Below, one piece after another: positions 1 to 10,576 of a stretch of DNA of 64,000 nucleotides (position 1 is the first letter of the stretch; each line of letters starts with the position of its first letter). The translations under genes and the position numbers were made by a program. The notes under the pieces are model-generated. The model was given only the letters and a program-made list of their open reading frames with translations. It was not told the origin of the DNA and did not search any database. The DNA is from Taudactylus pleione (lineage: Eukaryota; Chordata; Amphibia; Anura; Myobatrachidae): assembly GCA_031769625.1 (NCBI GenBank), contig JAUIMM010000040.1, positions 12,964,501-13,028,500 of the forward strand, written 5' to 3'.

Positions 1-182
1 TGGAGCCCAGGGCAAAATAAAAAATCTGAGCCCCCCCCCTCACCAAGAATGTGCACGCGCCAAAAAGGTGGGCAGGGTCACATGCTACAAGGTGGTGGTC
101 ACTGGAAAATGGGGCGTGGCAACATGACACCACCACTTCTCGTCACTCTGGGAACATTCCTTTCCTTATGCACCTTAATGCC

Positions 183-1030
183 CCAAGTAGTAGTGCCCCT
201 CTTGCAATGCCCACTGTAATAGTGCCCCTTATGCAATGTCCCCAGTAGCCGTGCCCCTTATGCAGTGCCCCCTGTAGTAGTACCCCTATACAGTGCCCCT
301 TATACAGTGCCACCAGTAGTGCACCCTTATACAGTGCCCCCAGTAATGTACGCTTACAGTGCCCCTTATGCAGTGCCCCCAGTAGTGCCACTTATACAGT
401 GCCACCAGTAGTACCACCTATACAGTGCCTTCAGTAGTGCCCTTTATACAGTGCCCCCAGGAGTACCACTTATACAGTGCCCCTAGTAATGCCCCTTATA
501 CAGTGCCGCTAGTAGTGGTCCTCTTATGTAGTGCCCCCAGTAGTGGTCCCCCCTATGCAGTGCCCTTTACACAGTGCCCCAGTAGTAGTCCCCCCTATGT
601 AGTGCCCCAGTAGTGGTCCCCCCTATGCAGTGCTCCCAATATTGCCCCTTATACAGTGCCCCCAGTAGTGGTCCCCCTATGCTGTGCCCCTTATACAGTG
701 CCCCCAGTAGTGGTCCCCCCTATGCAGTGCTCCCAGTAGCGCCCCTATACAGTGCCCACAGTAGTGGTCCCCCCTATGCAGTACTCCCAGTAGTGCCCCT
801 TATACAGTGCCCACAGTAGTGGTCCCCCTATGCAGTGCCCCCAGTAGTAGTCCCCCTATGCAGTTCCTCCAGTAGTGCCCCTTATATAGTGCCCCAGTAG
901 TAGTCCCCCCTATGCAGTGTCACTTATATAGTGCCCCCTGTAGTAATTCCCCCCGATGCAGTACCCCCAGTAGTGATCCCCCTGATGCAGTGCCCTTATA
1001 TAGTGCCCCCAGCAGTAGTCCTCCCAGCAG
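183..1030 (+). repeat. C-rich minisatellite (cagtagt/cagtgcccc)
   Basis: Imperfect tandem units alternate 'cccccagtagtagtccc' and 'ccctatgcagtgcccctta', giving composite units of roughly 35-45 bp. The array produces open frames on both strands that are purely repeat artefacts. The same motif recurs at 4735-5090, 32175-32695 and 43555-44290, and in reverse complement at 20200-20660. Confidence 0.85.
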
Positions 1031-1039
1031 CACAAGCCA

Positions 1040-1165
1040 AAGACACACACGAAAAAAACAAAAATTACCTGAATCCCAGCTCCTGCGCCCGCCGCCGTCC
1101 GCTCCTCTGTCCTCCTGGGCCGGCCCGCTCTGTATTATGGGAGAGATGTCATGCCCTGCTCGACC
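1040..1165 (-). promoter_or_regulatory. Shared GC-rich module with donor-like site (copy 1)
   Basis: Read on the minus strand, a GC-rich block containing 'catgacatctctccca' leads into 'gggattcaggtaattttt', a 5'-splice-donor-like AG|GTAA, and then into the minisatellite. The same order is seen at 5120-5330, 32725-33000 and 44325-44600. This copy lacks the CCAAT and CRE hairpins. Promoter or first-exon function is inferred from architecture only. Confidence 0.4.
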
Positions 1166-1367
1166 GCCCCTTAGTTACGCCACTGCACTGTAGCACAAGC
1201 AAAGGTCGAAAATGTAGAATCAGTGGAAAAAACATATTTTTACTACTGTCAAATCCATAATGTTAATTCTTTACTTGTAAATGAATGTATCATGCATTGT
1301 TTTTTTAACTTTAGTTCTCTTTCAATCCATCTGTGCACATTAACCTAAAAAGCATTCCCATTAACAG

Positions 1368-1453
1368 ATAAACATATTGCAAGAATCACCCAAGAATTGA
1401 AGGATAGAGGAGTTCATTTTACTGCAATTTACACTGGAATGAAACCTTCAAAG
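1368..1453 (+). CDS. Internal exon resembling V-ATPase accessory subunit S1 (ATP6AP1/ATP6AP1-like)
   Basis: An 86-nt exon-like block lies between an acceptor (attaacag, ending 1367) and a strong donor (AAG|GTAAGT at 1454). After two bases completing a codon it encodes 28 residues, starting KHIARITQELKD and ending TAIYTGMKPSK, with no stop. It aligns without gaps, from memory, to the luminal-domain stretch of mammalian ATP6AP1 that ends TAVRPSR: about 9 of 28 residues are identical, including the LK, V, TA, T and PS positions, with further conservative matches. ATP6AP1 (Ac45) is a membrane glycoprotein that assists V-ATPase assembly and sorting. I cannot distinguish ATP6AP1 from its paralogue ATP6AP1L. 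No neighbouring exon of the gene was found, which fits long TE-filled introns. It could be a fortuitous or decayed exon. Confidence 0.5.
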
Positions 1454-1554
1454 GTAAGTAAATAAGTAATAAAACAATGTTTTTCTCAAATGATTAGTGA
1501 GAGATTTTAGTTACTGAGACATTCTACATTTTCCATGCAGTGATTTCCAACTAA

Positions 1555-2432
1555 CGGCCATATTCAATTAGAAGCGAAAAGCAGTTTTCCGCGAAAAAGT
1601 ATTGCCGATTGCGTCTTATCGCCCGGCCGGAACTTATCTCTGTATTCAATTCCACCCAGTTTTCGCATACGTGGAAAGTCAATACAATGTAATAGGCGAA
1701 AAAGATTCACCTCTGAATAACAGGTGAAAAGAAGTGCAAAATTTTTATTTTGGGGTGCAAAGTTGGGGAATCCTCTCAGAAACCTTGGGACAGCCCCCCA
1801 AAGGATAACTGTGTCAAAAAATCCTGGGAAAAAACTTAAGAACACCCCAAAAAAAAGTACTTTCATTTTGGGGGCGAAAAAGCACAAGAGGGGAGACAAG
1901 TACAGTAGAAACACTAGCAAGATAGACTTCTTGGGGGTCTGCAAGGATGGGTCAGGTGTTTTTATGATTGCAGGTGCATGCAACAGGTGCGTTTTTCACG
2001 TTTTTTAAAGCTTCACTTTAGAGACTTAAAATATGATAGCACCATTTTCAAGTACCCCAAATTTGACAGGTCTACTGTACTTATTTTCACCAAAAAATAC
2101 TGCTTAATGCCATTCTTCACCACTTGTGCAAAGACGCTAATAAGAGGCTATTGAAACAACTTAAGTACCCCAAACAGTTTTATTAGGGCTATTCAGACAC
2201 TTCTACATTAATCCCCAATGTTAGTGCATCTTTTGGGGGGCTTAGGCTGGTTTCCTCAAATCTGACAGCACTTTCCGTCTGTTCTGAATTCGCCGTTTTT
2301 GCGTGTTTTGCAATTGAATACGGCAAATAGCGGGGACGTGCACGATAAGTTTCTGCCTCCAAAAGAGGCAATGTAGGTCAAAGTCTGCCAGGCGAAACTT
2401 TCCGCGGGTGTGAAACTAAATGAATACCGCCC
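1555..2432. mobile_element. Harbinger-like MITE, TSD TAA
   Basis: The ends read CGGCCATATTCAATTAG and CTAAATGAATACCGCCC, imperfect inverted repeats of a GGCGGTATTCAATT type. They are flanked by TAA at 1552-1554 and 2433-2435. The interior is A/T-rich with recurrent 'accccaaa' blocks, similar in style to 59325-60098. The 3-bp TAA duplication is characteristic of PIF/Harbinger. There is no coding capacity; open frames inside are incidental. Confidence 0.7.
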
Positions 2433-2447
2433 TAAGATGGAATTATT

Positions 2448-3364
2448 CCCCTTTTACACTGGCCAAATAACCCGGGTTATTACCGTGTCTACCCGGGTCG
2501 GGGACTAGTTTAAAAGGGGACAGAGTTGGATTCCCGGGTCAATCCAGCCCAAGTAGCAATCAGGGTTGAACACGGGAACGACCAATGTAACCATGCAGTG
2601 TGAACGGGTGACCCAGGTCATCATACCCGTGTCCTGTAAACAGCCTATGGAGAGGTGGCTCACCGGTACTTGGCAATTATGTCAGAGGAGAAGCCCCATC
2701 AATAACCTGGGTCTAGCCTGCGGTGTAAACCAGTCTTAGGGCCTGACTCAGCAAGGAATGCACGCTAGCAGATGCACGCACCCGGCTACTGCGAGGATAT
2801 GCTAATCAATGCATACGCACGGAGACAGCAGCATAAGATGCAGACGTCTAGTCCTATAGTAATTCACCCATCTCCCTTTACTCAAAGCCTGATGAGTACG
2901 CAAGATAGTGTAAACATCGGTAACATTGAGACCCATCAACACATTTGTGGTTGACCATACCTCGCGCAGGATCTTGGCAACTTTCTGTGTGCACGGAGTC
3001 TGATCACTGTGTGTGGCACAGCAGTGGCTAATTTATGCATGCCCCTATAGCGGCGTCCCAACGCACAGGCACGCCTAGGTTCACCCGACCACCCCCCGTC
3101 ACCACCCACAAATGGCGCCTCCTGTCAGTCAATATTGGAAGGGGCCTGCGTGCATGCAGCGTGTAGTCTGCGTACACTTACCCGACCTCATCGACTAGTT
3201 CGAGCACGCGCTGTGCGATGCATACGCATGCACAGTACAAAACCATCAGCCGTGCGTTCTCTCCTGTGATTTGCTTACTGAATCAGCCCTCAATCCGCTG
3301 TGACATGGCTTGAAAGCCATGTTCAGTGACCTGGGCTGGATCTGGGAATTTGATGTAAAAGGGG
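2448..3364. mobile_element. Older DNA element with CCCCTTTTACA ends, split by a MITE
   Basis: Left end CCCCTTTTACACT (2448) and right end GATGTAAAAGGGG (3364) form short inverted repeats. The interior has several 'acccgggt' and 'gtgtaaac' motifs. The element at 2739-3289 is inserted within it. Family is not identified, and the inverted repeat is short enough to leave the boundaries uncertain. Confidence 0.4.
2739..3289. mobile_element. GGGCCTGATTCA-type MITE
   Basis: The ends read GGGCCTGACTCAGCAAG and CTTACTGAATCAGCCC. The flanks tta (2736-2738) and tca (3290-3292) fit a decayed 3-bp duplication. It belongs with the copies at 6418-6850, 26683-27279 and 49990-50532 and the partial copies at 33440-33653 and 63975-64000. 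It has no coding sequence. It is nested in the 2448-3364 element. Confidence 0.65.
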
Positions 3365-3854
3365 TACAAGTAAGTCTTCTCCAAAGTGTACTGTAGATAC
3401 TTTAAATACCTCTGGTTGGCTGTATATCAGAGCATCGTCCTTGCCAATATATGGTGCTAATAAATTGATGCATTTGGATTTGTGAAAGGATGGTATCATA
3501 TTATTCTTGTTTCAAATTACACTGAGATCTGTGAGAGCTCAATACAGATTATAATTCATTAACAGTACCATACTAGTACAACATTGATTTACAATACCTT
3601 CCCAAATGAGATCCAGCAAAGGTATACTTAGTCATTACTAAAGCAAGTAGCCTAATATAAGCTCCAGTATCTAATTACAGAATTTAACATATGGAAACAC
3701 AATTACATACAGATATATGTATAAATTAATCCAAAACAGTATGCTTTTTTTTATGGTAAAAATTAAAAGACTCATTACTAAATGCTTGTCATTTTCTATT
3801 ATAGGCTGTATTCAAATCCTTGCGGATTTCGAGTTGTGCGCATTGGGGTACATT
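3365..3854. other. A/T-rich sequence without recognised feature
   Basis: No convincing exon, transposon terminus or tandem repeat is seen. The stretch is plain A/T-rich intronic or intergenic-type DNA. Confidence 0.5.
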
Positions 3855-4044
3855 CAGTGGCGTATCTAGGGTATTTGGAGCTTAGGGCAAGTTGAAAAAC
3901 AGGGCCCCTCCAAGTATCTGCGCACACCAGAAAAGTGGGCGTGGCCGCGTGGCCACAAGGGGCGTGTCAACATGACACACCACCGTTTCTCGACACTCTG
4001 GGAATATTCTTTTCCATTCCTTATGCACCTTAATGAGCCTTATG

Positions 4045-4460
4045 CAATGCCCCAGCCCCATCACCTTCCTCTGCCCCAGACCATGTCACCTTTTTCCCCA
4101 AGCCCCTTCACCTTCCTCTGCCCAGACCATGTCACCTTCTGCAACCAGCCCCCAACACCTTCCTCTGCCCCTTCATCTTCCTCTATCCAAAGCCCCCATT
4201 ACCTTCCTCTGCCCCAGCCAATGACACCTTCTGCCCCCAGCCCCCTTCACCTTCTTCTGCCCCCAGCCCATACCATGTCACCTTCTGCCCATCACCTTCC
4301 TTTGCCCCAGCCCATGTCACCTTCTACCTGCAGCCCCCATCACCTTCCTCTGCCCCCCATCCCGATCAGCTTCCTATGCCCTCTTCACCTTCTTCTGTAT
4401 CCAGGTCCCACTCCCATCATCTTCTCATTCCACAGCCCCAATTCCTCTACCATCCCTTCC
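4045..4460 (+). repeat. Polypyrimidine tandem repeat
   Basis: Degenerate units of about 33-45 bp follow the pattern 'ccccagcccatcaccttcctctg'-like, abbreviated here as CCCCAG + CCAT + CACCTTCCTCTG. Almost pure C/T on one strand, so it could adopt non-B structures. Open frames across it are artefacts. Confidence 0.7.
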
Positions 4461-4734
4461 ACACTGCAGCTTGTGCCTGACATGCGGCGATGTGACCTAT
4501 GATGTCATACCACCGCGTTGCTTAAAGGTCAGGCCCAGGACGCAGCTGAGCCACTTGGAAGAGCTTAGTGCTGCCCGGGCCAGCTTCCAAGGGATTTGGA
4601 GCTGGGGCTGGGCAGCCGCTATGGGGCCCGCTGGCTGGAACAGTGTCCATGGCCCCGTTTTGTACCCATCCGGACCTCGGGGCCCGGTACGGGTGTCCCC
4701 TTAGTCCCCACCTGTCGCCGGGCCTGAGTGTACC

Positions 4735-5090
4735 CAGTAGTGCCCGTTATACAGTGCCCACAGTAGTAGTCCCCCTTATGCAGTGCCACCAGTAGTGGTC
4801 CCCCCTATGCAGTGCCCCTTATATAGTGCCCCCAGTAGTGGTCCCCCTATGCAGTGCCCCTTATATAATGCTCCCAGTAGTAGTCCCTCCTATGCAGTGC
4901 CCCCCCAGTAGTAATCCCTCAATATGCAGTGCCCCCAGTAGTGGTCCCCCCGATGCAGTGCCCTCAGTAGTGCCCCTTATATATTGCCCCCAGTAGTAAT
5001 CCCCCCCTATGCAGTGCCCCCAGTAGTGGTCCCTCTGATGCAGTGCTCCTTAAAAAGTGCCCCCAGTAGTAGTCTACTCCCAACAGTGCC
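4735..5090 (+). repeat. C-rich minisatellite (cagtagt), second array
   Basis: Same motif as 183-1030: 'cccagtagtggtccccc' alternating with 'tatgcagtgcccctta'. It lies in the same place relative to the right end of its element, so it was inherited with the element rather than arising separately. Confidence 0.85.
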
Positions 5091-5119
5091 ATGACAAAGA
5101 CACACACATAAAAAAAAAA

Positions 5120-5330
5120 AACAGTTACCTGAATCCCCGCTCCTGTGCCTGCCGCCATCCACTCCTCCGTCCTCCCAGGCCAGCCCGCTCTGCATTATGG
5201 GAGAGACGTCATGACATCTCTCTCATCACCCACTGTGTGAGCTCCAGCTCAGCTCCGGCAGTGGGTGCAGCAGCCAAAGAGAGTCTGTCTGACTCTCATT
5301 GGCTGCCAAAACAAACACACACTGTGTAAT
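5120..5330 (-). promoter_or_regulatory. Shared GC-rich module (copy 2)
   Basis: On the minus strand the order is: the hairpin 'gccaatgagagtc...gactctc', a 'gggagagacgtcatgac' CRE-like stretch, a GC-rich block, AG|GTAACT, then a T-run and the minisatellite. It contains CCAAT (minus strand, near 5300) and ACGTCA (5206). The layout of CCAAT box, CRE, GC-rich leader and donor suggests a promoter with a first exon. No expression evidence is available. Confidence 0.4.
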
Positions 5331-5559
5331 AGCCGGCGGCGGTGTTTGTTACTGTGTAGTGTGGGCCGCACAGTCCGCACTACACTGACCAGTGTCCTGA
5401 GCCACAGCCGGCAGCGCCCCCTTACACTGCCGACCTGATGGCGCTCAGGGCACAAGCCCTGCTCAACCCCCCTTAGTTATGCCACTGCCCCTAAGCTCTA
5501 GGGCCCCATAACAATATCACCCCTTGCACCCACTGTAGCTACGCCAAAGGGAGGAAGGT

Positions 5560-6417
5560 TGCAGGTCATATGTGACAAGATTAGCATATTGGTGGAACAT
5601 GTGTGTCAAGGGGATAGTGGGGATGGCAAATGGAACAGAATGAGAACAGTAAGCGATTTATTCCAAGATTTCTCATATCACTTTTTTAAGCTGTGACTGC
5701 CTAATGTTGCCTTAAGATCTGTTGCTCCTTGGCCAAATACTACATTATTTCTACACACCCTGTTTTATTTGTTTACCTTTCATTGCATGTGAGGTGTTTA
5801 GGATGAATTCACATCTCCATGTACATTGTTCAGAAGAACATATTATAATGCAGGAAATGTATATACGCTTTAATGAATTCACTGAAATGGTTTGTTTCCC
5901 ACAAACATAATTACACAACAAAGCAAGTATACAATGTACACTAATTTGTATTAATGAAGATGAACTGGGCACGTTAATTGTACAGTATTTCAATAGAATG
6001 AAATAACATCCCTTAATCTTAGTTCCTTGTGATGAAACTACAGTAGTTGCCTATCAATTTTGGCAAATTGTTTCACATGTATGTTGGGGTGGGCTGGAAA
6101 CAATCACGTATAGCAAATATCTATATAAAAGAATTGCTTTGTGTATAAAAGAAAACACTAGATGCACTTGGGAGGTTAAAATATCGCCTGAGAATTAATT
6201 AACTAGTCTCATGTATAAGTAGAAAGGCAACTGAACCTTTTATTTGTTCAAGTTCAAATTATTACAACACGACTTATCATGAATCATTTATACCGTACTT
6301 ACCTACTCTCCGGGAATGTCAGAGAGACTCCTGAATTTCAAAGTGTTCTCCCTGACTCCCAGAAGAGCCGGCCACCCTCACGCATCATTTGGGAAGTGGG
6401 CTGGTCTTGATGACACA
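5560..6417. other. A/T-rich sequence without recognised gene
   Basis: No exon or transposon signature is convincing. The short open frames at 5722-5910 (plus) and 5751-5993 (minus) have no recognisable family. Confidence 0.5.
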
Positions 6418-6850
6418 GGGTCTGATTCTGATGTAGACAGATTTAGCATTGTTGCTGCTTCCAAAGACGCAGCAGTGATGATAACATAGGCAAAAGCAGC
6501 AGGAGGCGTCTGTAGTAAAAAGTCACCTCCTGAATGATTCAGTGGTGAACATCGCCCATCTGAGGTTACGCTGGAACCGGTGGTTTCAGGCTGCCGGGGC
6601 CAGGAATTCTGCGTTGGAAGCTACAGACCCTGGCCTCGGCATCACCACAAAACGGAGGCAACACGCCTACGTTTTGTGTATCCGACCCTGTCGCTTCCCG
6701 TTCCCTGTCCCCAAATGGCCTGTTAATCAGGCTGCGGCTGAGGGGGCACTGCGAGGGATCATGCAGGACCCACTCTGCACGTGAGCAGATGTCCCACCAT
6801 CGCATTTGTATGTAAATCATTGGGTTTGAGTACAAATACGAATCAGGCCC
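6418..6850. mobile_element. GGGCCTGATTCA-type MITE, TSD ACA
   Basis: The ends GGGTCTGATTCTGATG and ACGAATCAGGCCC are flanked by ACA on both sides (6415-6417 and 6851-6853). This is a member of the abundant 3-bp-duplication MITE family in the window. The interior is non-coding. Confidence 0.7.
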
Positions 6851-6853
6851 ACA

Positions 6854-7664
6854 ACTCATAGTAAGTAGCACCATCATGAACCCACACACACAAGCTGTAT
6901 GATGCATGGACTCCTGGCACTGCACAGTGGAGGATGGGACCGTGCTGCCACACTCAGACAGAATTGAAAATTGGCAACTAAAACTACTTTTTACATTTTC
7001 TTGTCTCACTTTTTTAAATTTCATAAAAGAAAAATGACAGATTTTTCTTTCTATATTATAGAACGTTGTACATTAATTATATGCAATAGGAAATATGGCT
7101 ACTAATATTTAATATTTTAACAGCCCTTTAAATATGAAAACTGCTTATCTCCTTGAAATAAAAGAACAATACAGGATAAATATACAATAAACAAAAAAAC
7201 ATACTCACATCCATTTCAGTACAGGTCAATGAGCTATGGATTTCTATGTTAATTATTATTTTCTCACATAAGGCCAAGGCCATATCTTTATTGATGAATG
7301 CTGCTATCTCTATAAGAGTAATATTTATAAACCTATCAGTAATGCTATTGATTGTGGTGCTATTGATTGTTAAGACTAAACTAGTTTATATTATATGTTA
7401 ATATCATAAAAGTTTCTCTTTCATGCAGGCGCATGATTTGACCACTTTATTTCATACTTCATAGTCTCAGTTCACATGTGCAACTTTATGCACATATGTT
7501 AAGCCACATGTAGGGCTGTGTTTATGTTTTATTGCACATATAATGCAATTACTATCTTTGTAACTGTGATGTCACTAGTCATCAGTTACACGCCTGTTAT
7601 AGGTCTTCTACAGGTGTTTCAGTATCTTACTGAGCCTGTGTAGCCACACGTGTTTTGATGGGTT
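6854..7664. other. A/T-rich sequence without recognised gene
   Basis: Unique-looking A/T-rich DNA. Nothing beyond incidental open frames can be supported. Confidence 0.5.
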
Positions 7665-8195
7665 GGGATGCCAGCAGTCACAAAACCGACAATCATAGTC
7701 CCGACAGGATAAGGTAAGTATGCTAACCCTAACCCTCCCTCCCCGCAGCCTTACCCTAACCCGCCTCTCCTCCAGCCTAACCCTAACCTTCCCCTCCCAC
7801 AGCCTAACTCTAACCTACCCCTCCTGCAGCATAACCCTAACCCTCCCCTCCGGAGCCTAATCCTAACCCTCCCTCCCCGCAGCCTTACCCTAACCCTCCC
7901 TCCTCGCAGCCTTACCCTAACCGACCCCTCCTCCAGCCTAACACTAACCTACCCCTCCTGCAGCCTAACCCTCCCCTCCGGAGCCTAACCATAGCCCTCC
8001 TCCCAGCAGCCACACCCTAACCCTCCTCATAGTGCCTAACCCCTAACCCTAAACCTAACCCTCCCCCTAACCCTAGTACCTAATACTTACCATCGGGACG
8101 TCAGTGGTCGAGAGTCTGGTACCGGGATTCCGACTACTGTCAGGTTCTGGCGCTGGTATTTTGATCGCCAGCATCCTTACTGCTGGGATGCTGAC
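7665..8195. mobile_element. Element with internal telomere-like repeats (copy 1)
   Basis: An imperfect inverted pair bounds the segment (GGGATGCCAGCAGTC and ACTGCTGGGATGCTGAC). Just inside lie 'aaggtaagta' on the left and its reverse complement 'tacttacc' on the right. The core (7720-8080) is a degenerate array of CTAACCCTAACCCTCCCC with 'cagcctaaccc'. Related copies are at 26311-26588 and 49270-49755. Family is unknown. Confidence 0.5.
7720..8080 (+). repeat. Telomere-like CCCTAA-rich degenerate array
   Basis: Units are mostly CTAACCCT interspersed with CCCTCC and GCAGC. They are too irregular to be a true telomere or a fusion scar, and they sit inside an element that has relatives elsewhere in the window. 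Confidence 0.75.
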
Positions 8196-8579
8196 TGCTT
8201 CTTGTTTTGACTCCTGCTTAGTTTTGATCAATGGCAGACTATAAGAGCTTTTTGGGAGAAAACCCAGTCTACAGAACTGTAGAGGACCCAGATGTTTTAT
8301 TTGTTGGTGAAACAACATTATGCATGATGGAACTCAAAACAGTGGTACAACGAAACAGTGTCATCTGTGGGTTTGATTTTGTAGTGCATTTATGTGCCTG
8401 TTTATCCAGAAGAGAACAACAGTCTAAGTACCTGGTTTATTTCAGTTGAGAACAGTAGTATATGTAACAGTTTACTCCAGGAGAAAACACTAGTATATGT
8501 ACCTGTTTACTCCCAGAGAAAACAGTAGTATATGTGCCTTTTTACTCTAGGAAAGAACAGTAGTATATGGCAGTGATGT

Positions 8580-9105
8580 TCGGTGAGGTCAATGGCTGAG
8601 GAGTCACACATCGAGCTGGGTCGGAGTCCTGGGAGCTTGTCTCACTAAGCTTCAGTATCCATTTATTCTCCTACCTGCATGACTGTCTTCTCTTGCTGCT
8701 GCTGACTAAGCTCTGATCTCTATACACTGCAGTGCACTTCCTGGTCACATGACACATCAAAGGTATTCATCAGTGTTCTAGGCATGGCCCCCATACTCAG
8801 AGGCATGCCTCTATTAGCTCTCTTTCTGTGCAGTTTACTGCCTGTGGTGTGGCACTGCCCCCAGCTCTGCAAGCAGTGTCTGATTACACAGAAGCGATGC
8901 TGATCTGTTGCTGTCTCAACTCTCCTCTCCCTGCAGTCCCAGGAAAATCCATAAAACTGGTGAGGATTAACTATAAAAATGTTTTCAATAAACAAAGAAG
9001 ATGTTTATATAAGTTTTAAATATTTTCTTTCTATTATTCAAATAATTTTTATATCAAATCCAGGAGTATAATGGGAGGCTTTACCTCTCCTGACTGCATG
9101 TCCTT
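8580..9105. mobile_element. Unclassified insertion in the minisatellite
   Basis: Non-repetitive sequence interrupts the array. The ends are weakly inverted: CAGTGATGTTCGGTGAGG on the left and CCTCTCCTGACTG on the right. No matching target duplication is seen, so boundaries are approximate. It has no recognisable coding sequence. Confidence 0.4.
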
Positions 9106-9347
9106 GGTATATGTGCCTGTGTACTCCAGGAGAGAACAGTAGTATATGTGCCTGGTTACTCCCAGAAAGAACAGTAGTATATGTGCCTGTTTATTCCCGG
9201 AGAGAACAGTAGTATATGTGCCTGTTTACTTCAGGAGAGAACAGTAGTATATGTGCCTATTTACTCCATGAGAGAACAGTAGTATACATGCCTGTGTACT
9301 CCAGGCGAGAACAGTAGCATATATGCCTGTATACTCCTAGAGAGAAC

Positions 9348-9766
9348 CAGGGACAGCTCTAGGGGTGTTCGACCAGTGCGGTTGCACAGGGGCGCCACAC
9401 ATGGAGGGACGGCACCCCTCCCCAGCATCACGATTTCAGCTGAAGTGGCCCGCGGGTGGTCAAATCGGGTGGTTGGGGACCCCCGGAGTGTCCCCGGAGT
9501 GAGAATGGATGGTACGCACATGCGCGCAGCAACCATTCACTGACAGGAGAGGGCTGGGGGAAGCCCAGCCAGTGACGGAGTGCTGGGCTTTACCCCCAGC
9601 CTGATGTCGGTTGGAGGCGTGCCATGCGGGCACACCTCAAAATAATGTCACGCAGGGGGCGTGGCCTATAGTAATTAGGCCACGGCCCCAAATTCGGTCA
9701 CGCGCGATGTTGGGGCGCCTTCTCAAGGGCCGGCACAGGGTGCTCCGAATCCTGGAGCCGGCCTGG
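9348..9766. mobile_element. Small hAT-like element in the minisatellite
   Basis: The ends CAGGGACAGCTCTAGG and CCTGGAGCCGGCCTGG are flanked by gagagaac (9340-9347 and 9767-9774). Because gagagaac is part of every 35-bp monomer, the 8-bp match is weaker evidence than usual. The interior is GC-rich and non-coding. Confidence 0.6.
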
Positions 9767-10113
9767 GAGAGAACAGTAGTATATGTGCCTGTTTACTCCA
9801 AGAGAGAACAGTAGTATATGTGCCAGTTTACTCCCAGAGAGAACAGTAGTATATGTGCCTATTTACTCCAGGAGAGAACAGTAGTATATGTGCCTACTTA
9901 CTCCATGAGAGAACAGTAGTATATGTGCCTGTTTACTCCCAGAGAGAACAGTAGCATATGTGTCTGTTTATTCCCAGAGAGAACAGTAGTATATATGCCT
10001 GTTTACTCCCAGAGAGAACAGTAGTATATGTGCCTGTTTACTCCAAGAGAGAACAGTAGTATATGTGCCAGTTTACTCCCAGAGAGAACAGTAGTATATG
10101 TGTCTGTTTATTC

Positions 10114-10220
10114 TTGGGATGTGCAGGCTCGGATAGGTTCGAGTTTGCATGCCGAGTTCGGATTTTTCAAATCCGAATTCGGCGTGCAAACTCTAACCTA
10201 TCCTAGCCTGCACATCCCTA
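10114..10220. mobile_element. 107-bp palindromic MITE, copy 1
   Basis: An almost complete hairpin begins TTGGGATGTGCAGGCTCGG and ends GCCTGCACATCCCTA, with the centre 'ggatttttcaaatcc'. It is flanked by gtttattc (10106-10113, 10221-10228). The end TAGGGATGTGC matches the local hAT family, so it is probably a minimal derivative of it. Confidence 0.85.
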
Positions 10221-10576
10221 GTTTATTCCCAGAGAGAACAGTAGTATATATGCCTGTTTACTCCCAGAGAGAACAGTAGTATATGTGCCTGTTTACTCCT
10301 AGAGAGAACAGTAGTATATGTGCCTGTTTACTCCAAGAGAGAACACTAGTATATGTTAGGTATGTGCGCCGGACCATTTTTGCCGGATTTGGATTTGGTT
10401 CTAATTCGTCGTCTGGCTTTGGATTTGGATTTGCCAAATTGTGGTGACTGGCCTTGGATTTGAATTTGGATTTTTTGCCAAACTTGGCAAAAAAAAGCTA
10501 AAATTACATAAATTTGGCTTTTTTTTCTTCCTAGAGTGTTATTTAAAAATCTTCCAATCTACTAAAGGCAACAGGT

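Larger units (their letters stand above)
1..1185. mobile_element. hAT-like non-autonomous element, left end cut by window
   Basis: The right terminus reads CTTAGTTACGCCACTG and ends at 1185. The complementary left terminus lies just outside the window. The first 180 bases match the start of the element at 3855-5487: 'gggcaa', 'gtgtcaacatgacacc'-like text, then 'ctctgggaacattcctttcc'. That alignment implies only about 20 bases are missing on the left. The core is a C-rich minisatellite, followed by a GC-rich segment with 'tatgggagagatgtcatg'. No transposase is present. Assignment to hAT rests on the CAGTGGCGTAAC-type end; the target duplication cannot be checked. Confidence 0.65.
3855..5487. 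mobile_element. hAT-like non-autonomous element with minisatellite core
   Basis: Left end CAGTGGCGTATCTAGGG and right end CCCTTAGTTATGCCACTG are near-perfect inverted repeats. The interior has a polypyrimidine tandem block (4045-4460), the cagtagt minisatellite (4735-5090) and a GC-rich module (5120-5330). The 8 bp flanking each end (ggtacatt and cccctaag) do not match, so the insertion is old or one end has been altered. There is no transposase. A second end-like motif, 'gtagctacgcca', lies just outside near 5536. Confidence 0.65.
8408..10356 (+). repeat. 35-bp minisatellite, segment 1
   Basis: Tandem 35-bp monomers combine AGAGAGAACAGTAGTATATG and TGCCTGTTTACTCCC. Monomer variants (cctatttactcc, cctacttactcc, gtgtctgtttattcc, tatatgcctg) occur in a fixed order that repeats about every 280 bp, indicating a higher-order repeat. 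The segment is interrupted by insertions at about 8580-9105 and at 9348-9766, and it contains one 107-bp palindromic MITE. Confidence 0.9.

Noticed and set aside
3855..5487. 8-bp target duplication for this element
   Set aside because: Flanks ggtacatt and cccctaag do not match; none claimed.
7720..8080. Chromosome-fusion telomere scar
   Set aside because: Related sequence occurs at two other places inside elements with similar ends, so transposition explains it better.
8231..8449. 72-codon frame starting MADYKSF
   Set aside because: Runs into the decayed start of the 35-bp array; no family recognised.
9767..10356. CRISPR-like regularly spaced repeats
   Set aside because: The 35-bp monomers abut with no unique spacers, and the setting is vertebrate transposon DNA.
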